A stretch of DNA of 64,000 bases from an uncultured Pelagibacteraceae bacterium (lineage in GTDB: Bacteria > Pseudomonadota > Alphaproteobacteria > Pelagibacterales > Pelagibacteraceae): the NCBI GenBank assembly GCA_902578775.1, contig CACHEF010000002.1, positions 150,115-214,114 of the forward strand, in the 5' to 3' direction. Under the pieces are notes generated by a model. It made no database searches. It was not told where the DNA came from and saw nothing but the letters and a program-made list of their open reading frames with translations. A program made the position numbers and the translations under genes. Shown here piece by piece: positions 60,994-64,000 of this stretch (position 1 is the first letter of the stretch; every line of letters starts with the position of its first letter).

Positions 60994-61343
60994 TTTTTTT
61001 TAGGGTCGTTGTCTACAACTAAACAAATTTCAGATTTTGTTAAAAATCTTTTACCAGTGCCATTATCTAGTGAGAACATACCACCAATGCCTTTAACCGC
61101 ATCAATAGTTAAGTCTGTGTGTTTCCATTTCTCATATTGATCATCATTCATATAAAAAGGTAAACCACCAATTTCTCCAAGTTTTACATCACTTGAACCA
61201 ACCATATACTCATTTCTTGGATAACACATTGGTGCACTTCCGTCACAACATCCTCCTGATTGATGAAATAAAAGCTCATCGCCATGTTGAGCTTTTAGTT
61301 CTTCAATTAATTTCAATGCAGAGTCTGTTGCTTTTACTTTCAT
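60990..61343 (-). CDS. DUF779 protein (aldehyde dehydrogenase partner)
   Basis: A 117-residue DUF779 protein from ATG 61343. LLFHQSGGCCDGSAPMCYP with three cysteines and GLPFYMNDDQYEKWKHTDLTIDAV, RGxGGMFSLDNGTGKRFL-like segment (here KGIGGMFSLDNG) match the family, which normally lies beside AldB/ExaC-type acetaldehyde dehydrogenases as here. An upstream in-frame codon lies in a hairpin and is not likely to be the start. The function of DUF779 is unknown. Confidence 0.9.
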   Translation of the reverse strand: MKVKATDSALKLIEELKAQHGDELLFHQSGGCCDGSAPMCYPRNEYMVGSSDVKLGEIGGLPFYMNDDQYEKWKHTDLTIDAVKGIGGMFSLDNGTGKRFLTKSEICLVVDNDPKKN

Positions 61344-61377
61344 AAAAAAAATGGCCTGTGATTCCTCACAGGCCATT
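61344..61377 (-). terminator. Hairpin with T-run between the ALDH and DUF779 genes; also covers the DUF779 ribosome site
   Basis: On the minus strand aatggcctgtg (61377-61367) pairs perfectly with cacaggccatt (61360-61350) across six bases, and is followed by a T-run that reaches the ATG of DUF779 at 61343. Form and position suggest an intrinsic terminator after the ALDH gene. The only purine-rich Shine-Dalgarno candidate for DUF779, cacagg, is buried in the 3' arm of the stem. Confidence 0.85.
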
Positions 61378-61393
61378 ATATATAAATTTATTT

Positions 61394-62938
61394 TTAAAAG
61401 AAGCCTAATTTCTTTTCACTGTAAGACACATGAAGGTTTTTCACCTGTCTATAGTGGTTAAGCATCATTTTATGAGTTTCTCTTCCAATACCAGATTGTT
61501 TGTATCCACCGAATGCAGCATGTGCAGGATAAGCGTGGTAACAGTTAGTCCATACTCTACCAGCTTGTATCTCTCTACCCATTCTGTAAGCGATATTTCC
61601 ATTTCTAGTCCAGACACCAGCACCTAAACCATAAAGAGTGTCATTAGCAATTTGTAATGCTTCTGCTTCATCTTTAAATTTAGTTACTGATACAACTGGT
61701 CCAAAAATTTCTTCTTGGAAGATACGCATTGAGTTATTACCCTCAAAAATAGTTGGTTCAATATAGTTTCCTTTTTCTAGACCACTATTGATTTTTGCAA
61801 CATTTCCACCACATAAAACTTTGGCACCTTCTTTCTTACCTAAATCTAGATAAGATTTGATTTTTTCCATTTGTTCTAATGATGCTTGTGCTCCAATCAT
61901 TGTTTCCATTTTTAAAGGATTGTCTTGCTTAACAGCTTTTGTTCTAGCAATAGCCTTTTCCATAAACTTATCATAGATAGACTCTTGAACTAGCACTCTG
62001 CTTGGACAAGTACAAACTTCACCCTGGTTTAATGTGAACATTGCGAAACCTTCTAAACATTTATCAAAGAAGTCATCATCTTTATCCATGACGTCTTCAA
62101 AGAAAATGTTTGGAGATTTTCCACCTAGCTCCAACGTAATTGGTATCAAGTTTTGTGATGCATATTGCATAATCAAACGACCAGTCGTTGTCTCACCAGT
62201 GAAAGCAATCTTTTTGATTCTTTTTGATGATGCTAGTGGTTTCCCAGCTTCTAAACCAAAGCCACTTACAACGTTTACTACTCCTGGAGGTAATAAATCT
62301 CCAATTAGTTCCATAAGTAACATGATTGATGCTGGCGTTTGCTCAGCTGGTTTTAGCACTACACAATTTCCTGCAGCTAAAGCTGGAGCAAGTTTCCAAG
62401 TTGCCATTAATAATGGGAAGTTCCATGGAATAATTTGTCCAACTACACCTAGTGGTTCTGGAATGTGATAAGAATATTCGTTATTACTAATTTCAGCCAC
62501 TGAACCTTCTTCCGCTCTAATTACTCCAGCAAAATATCTCCAATGATCTATCACTAGTGGTAAATCAGCAGCCATACACTCTCTTATCGGCTTTCCGTTA
62601 TCTAAACACTCTGCAGTTGCTAATACATTAAGATTTTTCTCAATGATATCTGCAATTTTAAGAAGAATGTTAGATCTTTCTGTAATTGAAGTTTTCCCCC
62701 AAGTTGGAAAAGCTGCATGAGCTGCATCTAATGCAGCGTCTACGTCTTTGTCATTTGATCGTGCAACTGAACAGATTACCTCATTTGAAATCGGAGATGT
62801 ATTATCAAAATATTTTCCTGATTTTGGTTCTACAAACTTACCGTTTATGTAGTTCCCGTATTTTGCTTTAAACGGAAATTTTACTTTCAAATGAGAGGTA
62901 TCTAATACAGATGACACTTTCATTGCTTCTGCACTCAT
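61394..62938 (-). CDS. NAD-dependent aldehyde dehydrogenase, AldB/acetaldehyde type
   Basis: A 514-residue ALDH from ATG 62938. [40 protein letters not shown] with the base Glu, and [12 protein letters not shown] with the catalytic Cys are typical of AldB/ExaC acetaldehyde dehydrogenases. ATG 62938 has a strong aggag about nine bases upstream. The frame continues upstream without a stop to ATG 63133 and would add 65 residues, almost all Lys, Ser, Arg and Thr, resembling histone-H1-like tails; no Shine-Dalgarno precedes that codon. DUF779 lies downstream. Confidence 0.92.
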   Translation of the reverse strand: MSAEAMKVSSVLDTSHLKVKFPFKAKYGNYINGKFVEPKSGKYFDNTSPISNEVICSVARSNDKDVDAALDAAHAAFPTWGKTSITERSNILLKIADIIEKNLNVLATAECLDNGKPIRECMAADLPLVIDHWRYFAGVIRAEEGSVAEISNNEYSYHIPEPLGVVGQIIPWNFPLLMATWKLAPALAAGNCVVLKPAEQTPASIMLLMELIGDLLPPGVVNVVSGFGLEAGKPLASSKRIKKIAFTGETTTGRLIMQYASQNLIPITLELGGKSPNIFFEDVMDKDDDFFDKCLEGFAMFTLNQGEVCTCPSRVLVQESIYDKFMEKAIARTKAVKQDNPLKMETMIGAQASLEQMEKIKSYLDLGKKEGAKVLCGGNVAKINSGLEKGNYIEPTIFEGNNSMRIFQEEIFGPVVSVTKFKDEAEALQIANDTLYGLGAGVWTRNGNIAYRMGREIQAGRVWTNCYHAYPAHAAFGGYKQSGIGRETHKMMLNHYRQVKNLHVSYSEKKLGFF

Positions 62939-63250
62939 TTTTTTTACTCCTATTGTTTTTTTTGTTGATTTTAACTTATTATTTTTTCTAGATTTTTTTG
63001 AACGTATCTTAGTCGCAGACTTTTTTGTCCCAACTTTTTTTTTCGTTTTTATTTTTTTTCTAGATGATTTGACCAACTTTTTTGATATTTTTTTGGCCTT
63101 TGGCTTTTTTTTCCTCTTTTTTTTAATAGCCATATTTTTATTAAACTAGCAATGTTCGATTGAGTCTATTTTAAATAAATAAAATTTTCTACTTGTAATT
63201 GTATAATTACAATATCTTGTGCTTATTATAAAAGTAATTAATATTTTAAT

Positions 63251-63496
63251 ATGAACAAAACAAAAAAAATAGAAATACAATCTGCTACATTTGAAAGATT
63301 ATTAAAACATCTAGATGAAAGAAAAGATGTTCAAAACATTGATTTAATGAATTTAGCTAACTTTTGCAGAAACTGTTTGTCTCGATGGTATAGAGAAGAA
63401 GCTGAAAAAAGAGGTGTATCTATAACCGATCCTGAGGCAAGAGAATATGTTTACGGAATGCCCTATTCTGAATGGAAAGAAAAATATCAGAAATAA
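63251..63496 (+). CDS. DUF1244 protein
   Basis: An 81-residue DUF1244 protein: FERLLKHLDERKDVQNIDLM, ANFCRNCLSRWYREEAEKRG and EAREYVYGMPYSEWKEKYQ match the family along its length, with a CRNC pair. The family is common in proteobacteria and has no firm function. Its stop is one base from the convergent methyltransferase stop. Confidence 0.92.
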   Translation: MNKTKKIEIQSATFERLLKHLDERKDVQNIDLMNLANFCRNCLSRWYREEAEKRGVSITDPEAREYVYGMPYSEWKEKYQK

Positions 63497-63497
63497 T

Positions 63498-64000
63498 TTA
63501 AAGTATTTTTTTTAATTCATCGTATTCAATAATATTCATTAAATGATAAGGATCTCTATGATAATCCGCAAATTTTAATTTTGAAAAATTACTAATATGA
63601 TAATCAAGTAAATTTTTATTTGGTCTTTTAAAAATCACTCCAATTCCAAAATCTGCATAACAAGTATAAACATCTAGATGCTTATCTGTTCTACATTCAA
63701 CTATTGCTTTCCAAACATCACCATTCCATGTCCATTGACACCTAGGAGTTGCTTGTTCGTAAAAATTATTAGGAAGACAATCATGTAGTAAAATTATTCC
63801 ATTTTCATTGAGAAATTTAAGAGAATTTTTTATATCCTTTTTAACTTGATCGTATGTATGTAAACCATCAATAAAAATACAATCAAAAAATTCTTTATTT
63901 TGCAAAAAAAACTGATCACTTGTTAGTCTGATAGTCCCGCCAGAAACTGGATCTACTCCTGTTTTTTGTGCAATTTCAATTACACTAAATAATTCATCAT
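63498..64000 (-). CDS. Class I SAM-dependent methyltransferase, N-terminus beyond window
   Basis: The frame is open from the right edge to a stop at 63498, giving about 166 codons. VSGGTIRLTSDQFF is followed by IFIDGLHTYDQVKKDIKNSLKFLNENGIILLHDCLP, here split by its key residues: the DGxH-Y motif and the HDC end of strand 5, typical of Methyltransf_24 enzymes often found with glycan genes. The N-terminal glycine-rich loop lies outside the window. A TTG at 63905 is internal and not a start. Confidence 0.85.
   Translation of the reverse strand, partial: DELFSVIEIAQKTGVDPVSGGTIRLTSDQFFLQNKEFFDCIFIDGLHTYDQVKKDIKNSLKFLNENGIILLHDCLPNNFYEQATPRCQWTWNGDVWKAIVECRTDKHLDVYTCYADFGIGVIFKRPNKNLLDYHISNFSKLKFADYHRDPYHLMNIIEYDELKKIL

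Noticed and set aside
1..64000. CRISPR arrays, insertion sequences, phage genes, attachment sites
   Set aside because: No regular direct repeats, transposase, integrase or terminal inverted repeats were seen. The single tRNA has no integrase or duplicated 3' end next to it.

Overview
The window reads as chromosome from a streamlined marine alphaproteobacterium of the SAR11 (Pelagibacter-like) type. This rests on strong A+T bias in codons and spacers, the absence of any non-genic stretch over 300 bases, ATGA start/stop overlaps, tail-to-tail gene overlaps of 4-9 bases, and gene content typical of that group: a SpeD-SpeE fusion, a taurine ABC system, a tripartite tricarboxylate transporter, and DUF1244 and DUF1330 proteins. 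I see no insertion sequence, phage gene, CRISPR array, rRNA or origin. The assignment is inference from content, not from a marker-gene search.

Layout. (1) 1-4755: a minus-strand polyamine/methylthioadenosine operon (mtnP, an exported hydrolase, mtnA, a FucA-like aldolase, speD-speE fusion) diverging from apt. It would make spermidine and recycle the by-product MTA to adenine (then AMP by Apt) and, probably, DHAP. (2) 4764-7372: dTDP-sugar genes (rfbB, rfbA, a short RmlD-like reductase), then a tRNA with CAT anticodon. (3) 7575-10047: two small one-pass membrane proteins that resemble each other, a regulator with two winged-helix motifs, and a BASS-family transporter. (4) 10111-14661: UDP-sugar epimerase, UDP-sugar dehydrogenase and two GT4-like glycosyltransferases. 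(5) 14706-22460: taurine/omega-amino-acid module, with an omega-aminotransferase, alanine dehydrogenase and FAD oxidoreductase diverging from tauABC. TauC carries a very long N-terminal extension, and a terminator hairpin lies between tauA and tauB.

(6) 22508-33615: a surface-glycan cluster around CDP-glucose (rfbF, rfbG) with an acetolactate-synthase-like ThDP enzyme, an Old Yellow Enzyme homologue, a PLP-fold enzyme whose usual lysine is histidine, several SDR reductases/epimerases and glycosyltransferases. This looks like a route to a deoxy, possibly branched-chain, sugar comparable to yersiniose, and is the most interesting pathway here. (7) 33692-36990: Ldh2-type dehydrogenase, phosphate acyltransferase and a HisD-family enzyme that looks more like sulfopropanediol dehydrogenase than histidinol dehydrogenase. 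(8) 36982-39666: LysE exporter, VOC protein, cysE and cysK.

(9) 39773-45058: a long run of small genes, most with strong Shine-Dalgarno sites: two exported proteins, four small ferredoxin-fold-like proteins, cupin, SnoaL-like, TPR, DsbA-like isomerase, DUF2798, and a tandem SMR pair without the usual TM1 glutamate. (10) 45051-49883: IMPase/HisN-like phosphatase, azoreductase, CcdA and PEP carboxylase. (11) 49893-58157: a sugar-acid catabolic block (FAH-family diketo-acid hydrolase, SDR, tctABC, PdxA-like dehydrogenase, enolase-superfamily dehydratase, aldehyde dehydrogenase) that fits a non-phosphorylative deoxysugar-acid pathway. (12) 58261-64000: GYD protein, PhyH dioxygenase, MsrPQ, DUF779 with its aldehyde dehydrogenase, DUF1244 and a partial methyltransferase cut by the window edge.

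Starts were chosen by family alignment, Shine-Dalgarno sites and operon overlaps. Family names come from recalled motifs and recalled homologue sequences, not from database searches.
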